The notes under the pieces: generated by a model | Seen by the model: only the letters and a program-made list of their open reading frames with translations | What the model was told of the DNA's origin: nothing | Database searches by the model: none | Assembly: GCA_947470805.1 (NCBI GenBank) | Contig: CANIVU010000010.1 | Span: 1 to 64,000 of the forward strand | Source: Acidobacteriota bacterium | GTDB lineage: Bacteria > Acidobacteriota > Terriglobia > Bryobacterales > Bryobacteraceae | Length of the DNA: 64,000 bases | Direction of reading: 5' to 3' | Made by a program: the position numbers and the translations under genes | Shown: positions 8,449 through 16,588 of the stretch, one piece after another | Layout: the number at the start of each line of letters is the position of its first letter | How positions within the stretch are numbered: the stretch's first letter is position 1

Positions 8449-9489
8449 TCACACGGCCATCTGATATTCCTTCAATTTCCGGTAGAGCGTGGTGCGGCCG
8501 ATGCCCAGCAGGCCGGCGGCCATCAGGCGGTCGCCCTTGGTGTATTCCAAGGCGTGGACGATGGCGCGGCGTTCCATTTCAGTCAGCGGGAGGATGGGGG
8601 AATCGAGGTAGCGCGGATCGACGGCGGGGCCAGTGGCGACAGCGGCCGCCGTCAGGGACGATTGGAACATGCCCACCCCAGCCGCGGCGGCCATCGCGAT
8701 GCCGGGGCCACGGCGGGCGTAGAGGTGGTTCTGCACGGGCGAAGGCAGGTCGTTCAGATGCAATAGCGGGCCGGTGCGCACGGCCACCATCTGCTGGATC
8801 ATGTTCTCCAGTTCACGCACGTTGCCGGGCCATTCGTAGCTGATCATGGCGTCCATGGCTTCCTGCGTGAAGGTGTGGCCGGAGCCGTATTTGGCCAGGA
8901 AATGCTGCATGAGCAACGGGATGTCTTCCTTGCGTTCGCGCAGCGGCGCCAGGCGCACGGTGACGACGTTGAGACGGTAGTAGAGATCGCGGCGGAAGGT
9001 TCCTTTTTCCACTTCCTTCAGCAGATCGCGATTGGTGGCGGCGATGATGCGGAAGTCCGAACGCTTCGTCTGCAGCGAGCCCACCGGGCGGAACTCCTTT
9101 TCCTGCAGCACGCGGAGGAGTTTGGCCTGCAGGTCCAGCGGCAACTCGCCGATTTCGTCGAAGAACGCCGTGCCGCCGTTGGCGGCTTCAATGAGACCGA
9201 TTTTGGCGTTGACGGCGCCGGTGAACGATCCCTTCGCATGGCCGAAGAGTTCGCTTTCCATCAGCGGGCCGACGAACGAGGAGCAGTCAATGGTGACGAA
9301 GGCGCCCTGCGGGTTGGCCGCGTGGATCGACCGGGCCACTACTTCCTTACCCGTACCGGTTTCACCCAGGATCAACGCCGGCCAACGGCCCGAGGCCAGC
9401 TTGTCTACCATTCGTTGTACGTGACGAAGGCGCGGGGAGTTGCCCACAAGAGTGGGTTCGGTGGGGAAGGGTTGGTTGAAAAAGGCCAT
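8449..9489 (-). CDS. sigma-54-dependent transcriptional activator (AAA+ / Fis)
   Basis: 346 residues. The AAA+ core is complete: Walker A ILGETGTGKEVVARS, the sigma-54-contacting loop (GSFTGA in place of GAFTGA), Walker B GGTAFFDEIGEL, the sensor region ATNRDL and YYRLNVVTVRLAPLRERKEDI. A Fis-type helix-turn-helix closes the protein (GDRLMAAGLLGIGRTTLYRKL). There is no N-terminal sensory domain, only about 15 residues, so control must come from partners; the receiver protein encoded next is an obvious candidate. First gene of a three-gene minus-strand operon. Confidence 0.92.
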   Translation of the reverse strand: MAFFNQPFPTEPTLVGNSPRLRHVQRMVDKLASGRWPALILGETGTGKEVVARSIHAANPQGAFVTIDCSSFVGPLMESELFGHAKGSFTGAVNAKIGLIEAANGGTAFFDEIGELPLDLQAKLLRVLQEKEFRPVGSLQTKRSDFRIIAATNRDLLKEVEKGTFRRDLYYRLNVVTVRLAPLRERKEDIPLLMQHFLAKYGSGHTFTQEAMDAMISYEWPGNVRELENMIQQMVAVRTGPLLHLNDLPSPVQNHLYARRGPGIAMAAAAGVGMFQSSLTAAAVATGPAVDPRYLDSPILPLTEMERRAIVHALEYTKGDRLMAAGLLGIGRTTLYRKLKEYQMAV

Positions 9490-9711
9490 GATCGGTATCC
9501 GTCTGGGGCACGCTCCGCGAAGTCTGGCGGAGGCGCCTTAATTAAGTAGTGTGTGCCGGTAAGAATTAATCTACGCGGAAATGAAAATTTTCTGTAGACC
9601 GCAGGGGGGAGAGGTGGGGGAGGTTTGTTGCGGCCATATATACCCGCGTGTGAGGGTATGCCGGATTAAGTACTCTCAGGTAGGGTTCCCCCCATGCGAA
9701 TGGCCGTTCCG

Positions 9712-9760
9712 GACGCCTACTCGGCGTTCCAGGGCCGACGCCTACTCGGCGTTCCAGGGG
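9712..9760. repeat. 25-bp tandem duplication at the 3' end of rlpA
   Basis: A 25-nt unit beginning GACGCCTACTCGGCGTTCCA occurs at 9712-9736 and again from 9737. On the minus strand each copy carries the same in-frame end codons (…WNAE-stop), so the duplication repeats the end of rlpA downstream of its real stop at 9742. Confidence 0.8.
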
Positions 9761-10413
9761 ACGATGAATGCGTTGGGGAACTTGTCCTGCAGCCGTTCCA
9801 GGACTCGTTGCGCATCTGCGGGTGTCGACTCGCGCCCCACCACGACGCGCCACGCCTCCGCATGCCCGCCCTTCGGATTCGCCGACCGGTAGCGAACGTC
9901 GACGTTCTTGTGCTGCGGCGAGAGTTGCCGTTGTAGCGACTCGGCCCGCGCCTTTGTCGCGACCGAACTGACCTGCACCGTGAATTGCCGTCCGCGAAGA
10001 TACTCCTTCGGTGGCGAAATGACCGTAACTCGCACCTTCGCCACACCTGGTCCAAGAAGCCCGAGATCGCGTGCCGCGCCGCGCGAAAGATCGATGATGC
10101 GACCCTTCACGAAAGGCCCTCGATCGGTGATGCGAACGTCGGTGTTTTTGTTGGTCGCGAGCAACCGGACACGCACCCAGGTCTCGAAAGGAAACGATGG
10201 ATGCGCGGCCGTGAACTGCTCCATATCGAAGATCTCTCCATTCGCCGCGCGGCGGCCGTGATACGGCTCTCCATACCAACTTGCGATGCCCTCTTCCGCT
10301 GCGCCAATGCGTGCGGCGGGAACCCGCGCGGGGGCTCGGCGAGAGCCGCATGAAGCAAGCGTCGCGAGGGAAATGAGAGCGAGCGCGAGGGAAGAATGGA
10401 AGGAGAGTTTCAT
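9742..10413 (-). CDS. rlpA: RlpA-family septal lipoprotein (DPBB + SPOR)
   Basis: 223 residues from ATG 10413. The start is set by the signal sequence MKLSFHSSLALALISLATLASC, whose LASC is a lipobox, so this should be a lipoprotein. A double-psi beta-barrel follows (GIASWYGEPYHGRRAANGEIFD, ITDRGPFVKGRIIDLS), then a C-terminal SPOR domain (FTVQVSSVATKARAESL). RlpA proteins sit at the division septum, where SPOR binds denuded glycan and the barrel can act as a lytic transglycosylase; activity here is inferred. The last codons are duplicated downstream. Confidence 0.9.
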   Translation of the reverse strand: MKLSFHSSLALALISLATLASCGSRRAPARVPAARIGAAEEGIASWYGEPYHGRRAANGEIFDMEQFTAAHPSFPFETWVRVRLLATNKNTDVRITDRGPFVKGRIIDLSRGAARDLGLLGPGVAKVRVTVISPPKEYLRGRQFTVQVSSVATKARAESLQRQLSPQHKNVDVRYRSANPKGGHAEAWRVVVGRESTPADAQRVLERLQDKFPNAFIVPWNAE

Positions 10414-10859
10414 GATGTGGCGGTCCGCGATGGGAAGGCTGCGAAATAAGTGACCACGTGCCCGAGCGAAAGGATGCCGATGTCGTGAACGGCCCATGAA
10501 TAAAGGCCGCGGCCGCATCCGCGCATCGAGTTGTTCGACGCGGCAGGTGCTCGTTGCGGTTCTTCTCGTACCGCTGTGCGCACGCTGCTCCGTACCGCTG
10601 TGGCGTGCACGTTCAGCACGCGCGGAACAGGTGCGCCGATGGTGTCCGCATCGCACGGCGCGAAATATTTTTTCCAGCGCGCGAAGGCGCTCACGAAGAG
10701 GCGCGGCGCGCACCGCATTTCTCGCGATGTGCGCGGAAGGCCTATGTTTATTGGCTCAGAACGCATCGTGCCTCATAAAACATTTTCACTCATCTGCGTT
10801 TTTTTCGCTCAGACCCTTTACTGGACGTGGTTTGACGCATCCAGCGGCTCACTTTTTTC

Positions 10860-10888
10860 TTGACTTGCATCGCAAACAAATTTATATA
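10860..10888 (+). promoter_or_regulatory. sigma-70-type promoter of the Lys/Ala-repeat gene
   Basis: TTGACT at 10860-10865, a 17-nt spacer and TATATA at 10883-10888 match a vegetative promoter well. Transcription should start near 10895, giving a leader of about 55 nt before the ATG at 10949. Confidence 0.7.
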
Positions 10889-10899
10889 TGGGACACGCT

Positions 10900-10927
10900 G
10901 CGATCTCTGAGGAGATCGCGATTTTTT
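10900..10927 (+). terminator. terminator-like hairpin inside the 5' leader (possible attenuator)
   Basis: GCGATCTC (10900-10907), loop TGAG, GAGATCGC (10912-10919), then GA and six T (10922-10927). The stem is 8 bp and perfect. It sits immediately after the predicted transcription start and upstream of the ribosome binding site AGGGAG (10934-10939). Confidence 0.6.
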
Positions 10928-10948
10928 GATGTTAGGGAGAATTACTCG

Positions 10949-11263
10949 ATGAAATACGCTACCGCCAAAAAAGCAGCCCCCGCCAAAAAGGCCGCTGCTC
11001 CGGCAAAGAAGGCTGCTGCTCCGGCAAAGAAGGCCGCCGCTCCGGCGAAGGCTGCTGCTCCGGCGAAGGCTGCTGCTCCGGCGAAGGCCGCTGCTCCGGC
11101 GAAGGCCGCTGCTCCGGCTAAGGCTGCTGCTCCGGCTAAGGCTGCTGCTCCGGCGAAGAAGGCCGCTGCTCCGGCGAAGAAGGCTGCTGCTCCGGTCAAG
11201 GCCGCTGCTCCGGCAAAGAAGGCTGCCGCGCCTGCCAAAAAGGCCGCCGCCAAGAAAAAGTAA
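10949..11263 (+). CDS. Lys/Ala/Pro-repeat protein, histone H1-like
   Basis: 104 residues, almost entirely repeats of (K)KAAAPAK: MKYATAKKAAP is the only non-repeat part and AAAKKK is the end. Such tails occur in AlgP/Hc1-type bacterial histone-like proteins and at the C-termini of some HU proteins, where they bind DNA electrostatically. Here the tail is the whole protein with no globular domain. AGGGAG 9 nt upstream defines ATG 10949. The underlying DNA is a near-perfect array of 15-18 nt units (GCTGCTCCGGCGAAG variants), prone to slippage. A strong promoter, a leader hairpin and a good terminator suggest high, regulated expression. Confidence 0.75.
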   Translation: MKYATAKKAAPAKKAAAPAKKAAAPAKKAAAPAKAAAPAKAAAPAKAAAPAKAAAPAKAAAPAKAAAPAKKAAAPAKKAAAPVKAAAPAKKAAAPAKKAAAKKK

Positions 11264-11312
11264 CCGTGAATCCTCGCTAGAGGAAACGCGAATAGCCAGT
11301 TGTATCGAGTCG

Positions 11313-11342
11313 GCCCCGGGCAACCGGGGCTGATTTGTTTTT
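11313..11342 (+). terminator. intrinsic terminator after the Lys/Ala-repeat gene
   Basis: GCCCCGG (11313-11319... pairing with CCGGGGC at 11324-11330) around a GCAA tetraloop, followed by TGATTTGTTTTT. It is 50 nt after the stop codon and is a strong GC stem with a U-rich tail. Confidence 0.75.
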
Positions 11343-11403
11343 GTACTCCTGCTTTCACGGGGGCGATACGTTTTGCGTGCCAGACACGATATACTGCAAC
11401 GCC

Positions 11404-12708
11404 ATGCTCCCTGCATACATTGAAAAGACCACGCCGAATCCGGCGTCGAACCGTGCACCCTGGTTCGTGAACACGGCGCCCAGTTACGCGGGCGTGTTCC
11501 TATGGATTGCGTTCTACCAGACGCTTGCGCAAGGCACGATCGACAGAGCCAGCCTTGGCCTTTGTTTATTGGCGTTGGCGTTGGCCGGCGCGTTGAGTTA
11601 CGCGCTGTTCTACTACGTTCCCGGCATGCTGGGAATGAAGACGGGCCTGCCGCTCTATGTTGTCGGCAGCTCCACATTCGGCACGGCGGGCGGCTATCTG
11701 ATGCCGGGCCTGCTGATGGGCCTTCTGCAGTTGGGCTGGTTTGCTGTCGGCACTTTTTACTCAACGAAATTCATTCTCAGTGCCGTGGGTTCGTCGGCTG
11801 GACCCGGCTCGATGGAGTTCGCCATTGTCGCCGTTCTTTGGGGCTACATCATGGCCTATATCGGCGTGAAGGGCATTCAGTATGTAGCCAAGGCCTCGCT
11901 GTTTCTGAACCTCATTCCGTTGCTCATGATTCTCTTCGTGTTCTTCAAGAACTTCAGCGGGATGGCGCTGCATAAGCCGGCGACGGACGATTCGATGGGC
12001 GCGTTCCTTACGATCCTCCAAACCGTGATTGGCTTCTTCGCCACCGCGGGCGCGGCCGGTGTGGACTTCGGCATGAACAGCCGCGACGAGAACGATGTCA
12101 AAATGGGCGGACTCACCGGCATCGCGCTTGCCATCGTCATCGCCGGCGGCTTGCCGATTCTCTCCGTGGCCGGCGCCCGCGCGCTCGACCCCACGATCAC
12201 CAGTTACTCCTACGACGCCGTCATCGGCGCGCAGGGCGGCTTCCTGGCCTCGGCCATGTTCATCCTCTTCGCCGTGGCCTCCATCACACCCGCCTGCTTC
12301 TGCGCGTTCATCGCGGGAAACAGCTTCTCCACCATGATCCCCGGCGTGCCGCGCATGTCCTCCACCATGGCTGGCGTCACCGTGGCCATCGTCCTCGCCA
12401 TCACCGGCGTGGCTGCCAATTTGGCCGCGGTGTTCTCTATCGTCGGCGCCTCCTTCGGGCCGATCTGCGGCGCGATGGTGGCCGACTACTTCCTCTCCGG
12501 CAAAGAGTGGTCCGGGCCGCGTCAGGGCATCAACTGGGCCGGCTACGGCGCCTGGGCCGCCGGCTTCGCCGTGGGCATTCAGACGAGCTATCAGCCGGCT
12601 GTCGTCTACAGCTTCTTCGTCGGGCTGATTGTCTACACCGTGCTCGCCAAAGCCGGTCTGCAGCCCGCCGTCGTGGCTCCTGTTAAAGCGAAGGCGGCGG
12701 GTCGATAG
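11404..12708 (+). CDS. NCS1-family cytosine/purine permease
   Basis: 434 residues with about 12 hydrophobic segments. The N-terminus NRAPWFVNTAPSYAGVFLW and following TLAQGTI are typical of the nucleobase:cation symporter-1 family (CodB, cytosine permease, and thiamine-precursor transporters). GGYLMPGLLMGLLQLGWF and FAVASITPACFCAF are membrane helices near the substrate path. It probably imports cytosine, a purine or a pyrimidine precursor with H+ or Na+. ATG 11404 follows TATACT at 11390-11395 so closely that the transcript would be nearly leaderless; no ribosome binding site is seen. No pathway neighbours help choose the substrate. Confidence 0.85.
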   Translation: MLPAYIEKTTPNPASNRAPWFVNTAPSYAGVFLWIAFYQTLAQGTIDRASLGLCLLALALAGALSYALFYYVPGMLGMKTGLPLYVVGSSTFGTAGGYLMPGLLMGLLQLGWFAVGTFYSTKFILSAVGSSAGPGSMEFAIVAVLWGYIMAYIGVKGIQYVAKASLFLNLIPLLMILFVFFKNFSGMALHKPATDDSMGAFLTILQTVIGFFATAGAAGVDFGMNSRDENDVKMGGLTGIALAIVIAGGLPILSVAGARALDPTITSYSYDAVIGAQGGFLASAMFILFAVASITPACFCAFIAGNSFSTMIPGVPRMSSTMAGVTVAIVLAITGVAANLAAVFSIVGASFGPICGAMVADYFLSGKEWSGPRQGINWAGYGAWAAGFAVGIQTSYQPAVVYSFFVGLIVYTVLAKAGLQPAVVAPVKAKAAGR

Positions 12709-12738
12709 CCCGCGGCCAATCCAGCGCGTGTCGATAGC

Positions 12739-12763
12739 GGCCGAGCCCTTGGGTGGCTCGGCC
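12739..12763 (+). terminator. hairpin between the convergent permease and der genes
   Basis: GGCCGAGCC (12739-12747) pairs with GGCTCGGCC (12755-12763) across a 7-nt loop, 31 nt after the permease stop. It is followed by GTTATTCT rather than a T run, so it is a weaker terminator candidate serving the gap between convergent genes. Confidence 0.5.
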
Positions 12764-12847
12764 GTTATTCTATGCGCGGTCAGTGCCTCGTCGATGCCGT
12801 GGTGGCCGTTGACGAGCTCGCGCTCCAGGCGCGCTGCGGCAACGCCG

Positions 12848-14380
12848 TTACTTCTTCGTCTTCTGCTTGTTCCGAACGGTGCCGCTCTTGGCCTTCCGCG
12901 CGCCCATTTTGCCGACGTTCTTCTTGCGGGTGGCTTTGCCGCCTGTTGCGTTGGTTCCCTCGGCGCTCCTGCCGCCCGTCCGCTTCACGGACTTCTGCGC
13001 GGTATTCCGCGGCGGCCGCTTCGTCGGCTCGTTCTTCCGCATCCCCTCAAACGGGTTCACGGCGAACTTCACCTTCACCTCAATCGGTGTGCCCCGGAAG
13101 CCGAAGGTGTCCCGCAAGCGGTTCACCAACTGTCGCTCGGCGGAGAAGTGCAATTCCCGCTTCTTATCGGGGAACACGATAAACGTCGGCGGGCGGATCG
13201 ACGCCTGCGTGATGTACTTGATACGCGTGTCGGGCTCCAGAATCAGGCCCGTGGAGAAGCGGTTTAATTCGCCCGTGCCCACGCGGTGCGAGGCCCACTT
13301 GTAGGCGTTGCGGATCATCTCGAACAACTGGCCGACGCCAGTCCCGTTCTTCGCCGAGATGAACGCCACCTGCGCGTACTCCAGGAACTTCAGCTCATCG
13401 CGCAGGTCCTCTTCGAACTTGCCTTTGTCCTTGTTCGGCGCGGCGTCCCACTTGTTGACGACGACGATCAGCGCGCGGCCCTCTTCGTGGGCGTAGCCGG
13501 CGATCGTCGCGTCCTGGCCCAGCGGGCCTTCGGTCGCGTCCATCACCAGCAGCACCACGTGCGCCATGCGAATGTGCCGGCGCGCCATGACGACGCTCAA
13601 CTTCTCCGCCATCAGATGGGTCTTGCCCTTGCGGCGAATCCCCGCCGTGTCCATGAACAGGTAGTCCACGTCCTTGTGCGTGATCTGTTCGTCGACGGTA
13701 TCCCGCGTCGTACCGGCAACCGGCGAGACGATGGAACGCTCCTCGCCCACGATCGAGTTAATCAGCGTCGACTTGCCGACGTTCGGGCGCCCAATGATTG
13801 ATACCTTGATCGGCGGCGTCTTCTTCGCCGGGGCCTCTTCGCCCTCTTCCAGGGGCTCTAATTGCTCCATCTTCGGGAACGGCCGCGTCACCAGATCGAG
13901 CATCTCGTACAGCCCCACCCGGTGCTCCGCCGAGACGCCGAACACCGGCTCGATCCCCAGTTGATGGAAATCATTTACCAGGTGATGGTTCTTATCGGAG
14001 TCAATCTTGTTCACCGCCAGCAACAGCGGTTTATTCAGCTTGCGTAGCATCAGCGCCAGTTCACGGTCGGCGGAGGTAATCTCCGTCCGCCCGTCGATGA
14101 CGAACAGAATGTGGTCCGCTGTTTCGAGAGCGAAGCGGGCCTGACGCAAAATTTGTGCGGGAATCAACGCGTGGTCGTCGGTAATAATGCCGCCGGTATC
14201 GATGATCTCGAATCTTTTCCCGCCATGTTCGGCAACTCCGCCGATACGGTCACGGGTAATTCCAGGCTCATCACCGACGATAGAACGACGGCTTCCGGTT
14301 ATGGCATTGAACAATGTGGATTTGCCCACATTTGGCCTGCCGACGATGACAACACACGGCAAACGATCAGTTTCAGCCAT
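12848..14380 (-). CDS. der: ribosome-assembly GTPase Der (EngA)
   Basis: 510 residues with two consecutive G domains, the hallmark of Der. Domain 1 has GRPNVGKSTLFN at ~14-25, DTGG and NKID; domain 2 has GRPNVGKSTLIN at ~205, DTAG and NKWD. A KH-like domain follows (RELHFSAERQLVNRLRDTFGF-RGTPIEV). Der binds the 50S subunit during maturation and is essential in most bacteria. The C-terminal ~60 residues are an unusually long basic tail (KRPPRNTAQKSVKRTGG … KSGTVRNKQKTKK), likely rRNA-binding, making it about 20 residues longer than the E. coli protein. Confidence 0.97.
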   Translation of the reverse strand: MAETDRLPCVVIVGRPNVGKSTLFNAITGSRRSIVGDEPGITRDRIGGVAEHGGKRFEIIDTGGIITDDHALIPAQILRQARFALETADHILFVIDGRTEITSADRELALMLRKLNKPLLLAVNKIDSDKNHHLVNDFHQLGIEPVFGVSAEHRVGLYEMLDLVTRPFPKMEQLEPLEEGEEAPAKKTPPIKVSIIGRPNVGKSTLINSIVGEERSIVSPVAGTTRDTVDEQITHKDVDYLFMDTAGIRRKGKTHLMAEKLSVVMARRHIRMAHVVLLVMDATEGPLGQDATIAGYAHEEGRALIVVVNKWDAAPNKDKGKFEEDLRDELKFLEYAQVAFISAKNGTGVGQLFEMIRNAYKWASHRVGTGELNRFSTGLILEPDTRIKYITQASIRPPTFIVFPDKKRELHFSAERQLVNRLRDTFGFRGTPIEVKVKFAVNPFEGMRKNEPTKRPPRNTAQKSVKRTGGRSAEGTNATGGKATRKKNVGKMGARKAKSGTVRNKQKTKK

Positions 14381-14434
14381 TATTCTTTAGGATATCACCC
14401 GCGGGTGGACGCAAACGTGGGACAATGAAAGAGT

Positions 14435-16240
14435 TTGAGCTCCACCAACCCCTCCTCTTTCATCCGCAATATTGCCATCATTGCGCACGTAGACCACGGC
14501 AAGACCACGCTGGTTGATTCAATGTTCCGACAGAGCGGTATCTATCGGGAAAATGAAGCACAGACCGAGCGTGTCATGGATTCCAATGATTTGGAACGTG
14601 AACGTGGCATTACGATTTTGGCTAAGACGACCGGCGTTCACTATAAGGACTTCACGATTAACATCGTGGACACCCCTGGCCATAGTGACTTTGGAGGCGA
14701 AGTAGAACGCGCCCTCAAAATCATTGATGGCGTAGTGCTCCTGGTGGATGCGAGCGAAGGCCCGCTGCCCCAGACGCGTTACGTTTTGATGAAATCGCTG
14801 GAAGCCAAGCTCGCGCCGATCGTTGTTATCAACAAGATCGACCGTCCCGACGCACGTCCGCAGGAAGTGTTGAACGAAGTCTACGACCTGTTCATCGATC
14901 TCGATGCCACCGAAGACCAGCTCGATTTCCCGGTCATCTACACCAACGGCAAGCTTGGCATTGCCAAGATGTCGCTGGACGACCCGAGCGAAAACCTGCA
15001 GCCGCTGTTCGAAACGATTCTCACCCACATCCCCCAGCCTAAAGGCGTTGCCGAAGATCCGCTGCAGCTCCTGGTCGCCAATCTCGACTACTCGGATTAT
15101 CTGGGCCGCCTCGCCATTGGCCGTGTCTTCAATGGCACGTTGCGCCTCGGTGACGAAGTCTCGGTATGCAAGCTGGATGGCAAGATCCAGAAAACCCGCA
15201 TCACCAAGATGTACTCCTTCTCCGGCTTGAAGCGCGTGGAAGAAACCCTGGCTGTGCCCGGGTCGATTCTCGCCATCGCCGGCGTCGAAGGCATCACCAT
15301 CGGCGAAACCGTCTCCAGCGCCGAAACGCCGATGCCGCTCCCGGTCATTCAGATCGACGAGCCCACCATCGCCATGACGTTTACCGTCAACACGTCGCCC
15401 TTCTCCGGTCGCGAAGGCAAGTACGTCACGTCCCGCAATCTGCGCGATCGTCTGGATCGCGAACTGCTCACCAACGTCTCGATTCGCGTCGAAGACGCCG
15501 GTTCCGCCGAAGCGTTCAAGGTCATGGGCCGCGGCGAACTGCAGTTGGCCATTCTCATCGAAATGATGCGCCGTGAGGGCTTCGAACTCATGGTGGGCCG
15601 GCCGGAAATCATCACGCGCAAAGTCGACGGCGTGTTGCAGGAACCGCTCGAAATGCTGACCATTGATTGCCCCGAGAACTTCGTCGGCGTAGTCATGGAA
15701 CGCATTGGTATGCGCAAGGGCAAAATGTCGAAGATGATCAACCACGGCTCCGGGCGCGTGCGCCTGGAATTCCTGGTTCCCTCTCGCGGCCTGATCGGTA
15801 TCCGTGGCGAACTGCTCACCGAAACGCGCGGCACCGCGATTCTGAACTCGCTCTTCCACGGCTACATCGAATGGCAGGGCGACATTGAAAGCCGGCCGAC
15901 CGGTGCGTTGATCTCCGATCGTGCGGGCAAGACCACGCCGCACGCCATCGAAAACCTCCAGGAACGCGGCACTATCTTCGTGCAGCCGACCATGGAAGTG
16001 TACGAAGGGCAGATCGTCGGCGAAAACGCCCGCAACACCGATCTCGACGTCAACATCGTCCGCGAAAAGAAGCTCACCAACATGCGCTCCTCCAGCGCCG
16101 ACGATGCTGTCCGCATCATCCCGCCGAAGGTGCTCAACCTGGAGCAGGCCATCGAGTTCATCAAGGACGATGAGTTTGTTGAAGTGACACCTACGTCCAT
16201 TCGTCTTCGTAAGAAGATCCTCAAAGCCAACCAGCGCTAA
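14435..16240 (+). CDS. typA: ribosome-associated GTPase TypA/BipA
   Basis: 601 residues. EF-G-like G domain: [10 protein letters not shown] at ~17-26, [29 protein letters not shown] and [10 protein letters not shown]. Domains II and III and the BipA-specific C-terminal domain follow ([53 protein letters not shown]). TypA acts in 50S assembly at low temperature and under stress. The start appears to be TTG 14435; the ribosome binding site is poor, and the ATG at 14425 is out of frame. It is divergent from der (54 bp), so two ribosome-assembly GTPases share one control region. Confidence 0.96.
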   Translation: MSSTNPSSFIRNIAIIAHVDHGKTTLVDSMFRQSGIYRENEAQTERVMDSNDLERERGITILAKTTGVHYKDFTINIVDTPGHSDFGGEVERALKIIDGVVLLVDASEGPLPQTRYVLMKSLEAKLAPIVVINKIDRPDARPQEVLNEVYDLFIDLDATEDQLDFPVIYTNGKLGIAKMSLDDPSENLQPLFETILTHIPQPKGVAEDPLQLLVANLDYSDYLGRLAIGRVFNGTLRLGDEVSVCKLDGKIQKTRITKMYSFSGLKRVEETLAVPGSILAIAGVEGITIGETVSSAETPMPLPVIQIDEPTIAMTFTVNTSPFSGREGKYVTSRNLRDRLDRELLTNVSIRVEDAGSAEAFKVMGRGELQLAILIEMMRREGFELMVGRPEIITRKVDGVLQEPLEMLTIDCPENFVGVVMERIGMRKGKMSKMINHGSGRVRLEFLVPSRGLIGIRGELLTETRGTAILNSLFHGYIEWQGDIESRPTGALISDRAGKTTPHAIENLQERGTIFVQPTMEVYEGQIVGENARNTDLDVNIVREKKLTNMRSSSADDAVRIIPPKVLNLEQAIEFIKDDEFVEVTPTSIRLRKKILKANQR

Positions 16241-16249
16241 ACTGCCTGG

Positions 16250-16588
16250 GTGAATTACTTTTCACCGGAAGAGAACGAAGTCTTCGCAGCCGCCCGCCGG
16301 CTGTTGGAGGGCTTCGTTCAATCCCGGCCTGGGTACGGGCCAGTGGTCCATTTCGGCTTCTTTGCCGCCGGTGCTTCGCATATGCGGATGTCTCTCAACG
16401 CCGTGCCGCAATCCGAGGCCGTGCCTGCAATCATGTACCGGCAATGGCTCCTCGCCCCGAATGGCACTAGCAGTTGCAGCCTAACCGTCGGCGAATCGGT
16501 TTCCACGCTCGACCTGAACTTCCGTCAGCCCACAGCCGACGTCGCCGACCAACTCCGTACCTGGCTCTCCCGGGAACTCTCTCAATAG
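16250..16588 (+). CDS. hypothetical protein downstream of typA
   Basis: 112 residues from GTG 16250, 9 nt after the typA stop, so probably co-transcribed. The sequence ([21 protein letters not shown] … [19 protein letters not shown] … [11 protein letters not shown]) looks like a small soluble alpha/beta protein with an amphipathic C-terminal helix. There is no signal peptide and no recognised motif. Its last codons overlap the convergent chemoreceptor gene by 7 nt. Confidence 0.55.
   Translation: MNYFSPEENEVFAAARRLLEGFVQSRPGYGPVVHFGFFAAGASHMRMSLNAVPQSEAVPAIMYRQWLLAPNGTSSCSLTVGESVSTLDLNFRQPTADVADQLRTWLSRELSQ

Larger units (their letters stand above)
10414..10948. other. 535-bp intergenic region of atypical composition
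   Basis: No convincing gene is seen. The left part is GC-rich with runs of GCGC; the right part (10780-10948) is AT-rich and holds the promoter and leader hairpin listed separately. Open frames crossing it have no protein-like features. It lies inside the interval where strand base skew changes sign. Confidence 0.6.

Noticed and set aside
9490-9741. dif site search in the skew-switch zone
   Set aside because: An imperfect ATACCC/GGGTAT palindrome (9640-9659) was seen, but nothing resembling XerC/XerD arms with a 6-bp centre.
10970-11250. Regularly spaced short repeats resembling a CRISPR array
   Set aside because: The repeats are in-frame codons of KAAAPAK units without unique spacers, and no cas gene is present.
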